A stretch of DNA of 64,000 nt from Methanobacteriota archaeon (GTDB taxonomy: Archaea > Halobacteriota > Methanosarcinia > Methanosarcinales > Methanosarcinaceae), in assembly GCA_023399215.1 (NCBI GenBank), contig JAEWQJ010000033.1, forward strand, positions 176,255 to 240,254. Reading direction: 5' to 3'. Below the pieces are notes generated by a model. That model worked only from the letters and a program-made list of their open reading frames with translations, did no database searches and was not told the origin of the DNA. Shown in pieces: positions 63,908 through 64,000 of this stretch. The first letter of the stretch is position 1. Each line of letters begins with the position of its first letter. A program made the translations under genes and the position numbers.

Positions 63908-64000
63908 TGAGTATGGCAGCGATCCAGAGTTCCCGAAGGCTCGCACACTTCAGTACAGTAAGGAACGCGGGCAGGCTTATCTACTGTGTTCGGGATGGGT
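63908..64000 (-). rRNA. 5S ribosomal RNA, 5' end outside the window
   Basis: The minus strand from the window edge reads ACCCATCCCGAACACAGTAG and later GTGCGAGCCTTCGGGAACTC, the conserved loop B/C and loop E regions of archaeal 5S rRNA. The 3' end is placed near 63908 (GCTGCCATACTCAC) and may be off by a few bases. About 93 of the usual 120-130 nt are present. The rest of an rRNA operon probably lies to the right. Confidence 0.9.

Overview
The window reads as chromosomal DNA of a Methanosarcina-type methanogenic archaeon. It encodes a cytosolic heterodisulfide reductase HdrA-C-B, an archaellum operon, archaeal HMG-CoA reductase, siroheme/heme-branch tetrapyrrole enzymes, seven-bladed YVTN surface proteins, PAS-rich HisKA_2 sensor kinases and archaeal tRNAs. 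The genes are separated by long AT-rich spacers. The species cannot be fixed from the sequence alone.

Layout. 1-5.2 kb: 3' part of a GAF/PAS sensor kinase, a secreted YVTN propeller protein with a decayed 3' end, and a spacer with a MITE-like inverted repeat and a triplicated 66-bp unit. 5.2-6.7 kb: a yeast-type cytosine deaminase, tRNA-Ala(GGC) and two identical tRNA-Ile(GAT). 7-13.7 kb: two paralogous small winged-helix regulators, then hdrA-hdrC-hdrB on the opposite strand. 13.7-25 kb: a DUF4352 lipoprotein, two flavin-binding split-barrel paralogs around acetyltransferase genes, a YdjM-like membrane protein, a nitroreductase, a secreted seven-repeat protein, a second sensor kinase, an aconitase-family large subunit, and a small helical protein that seems to start at ATT. 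25-33.6 kb (minus): the archaellum operon flaB-flaD-flaG-flaF-flaH-flaI-flaJ plus a charged coiled-coil protein. 34-40 kb (minus): hmgA, a DsrE-like protein, valS. 40.6-46.2 kb (minus): a five-gene nickel/peptide-type ABC importer, divergent from two overlapping paralogous SAM methyltransferases (46.3-48 kb). 48-52.8 kb: a HAD hydrolase, two APH-type kinases, a GNAT enzyme and a molybdopterin-oxidoreductase pseudogene. 52.9-57.3 kb (minus): an AhbC-like radical SAM enzyme, hemD and cobA. 57.7-64 kb: a GH13 glycosidase, RNase Z, a small protein, a MJ1494-like AAA ATPase, another small protein and the 3' part of a 5S rRNA on the minus strand.

How genes work together. HdrA-C-B form one translationally coupled unit for electron transfer to the CoM-S-S-CoB heterodisulfide; two small regulators lie just upstream and may or may not control it. 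CobA, HemD and the AhbC-like enzyme belong to the uroporphyrinogen III/siroheme/heme branch that supplies cytochromes and corrinoids. The ABC importer and the methyltransferase pair share a 152-bp divergent promoter region and are the best candidate here for an uncharacterised system, perhaps metallophore-like uptake; that function is inference.

The most distinctive structural theme is the number of short tandem duplications (14 to 67 bp) in spacers, several of them inside operons or built from a gene's own start or end. Examples are 30637-30743, 31932-32084, 44137-44202, 45188-45252, 48953-49141 and 59706-59749. Several spacers also hold decayed gene pieces (3056-3160, 15639-15758, 34027-34330, 51279-51667, 54273-54543). 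All functional calls come from reading motifs and family resemblance; no searches were run.
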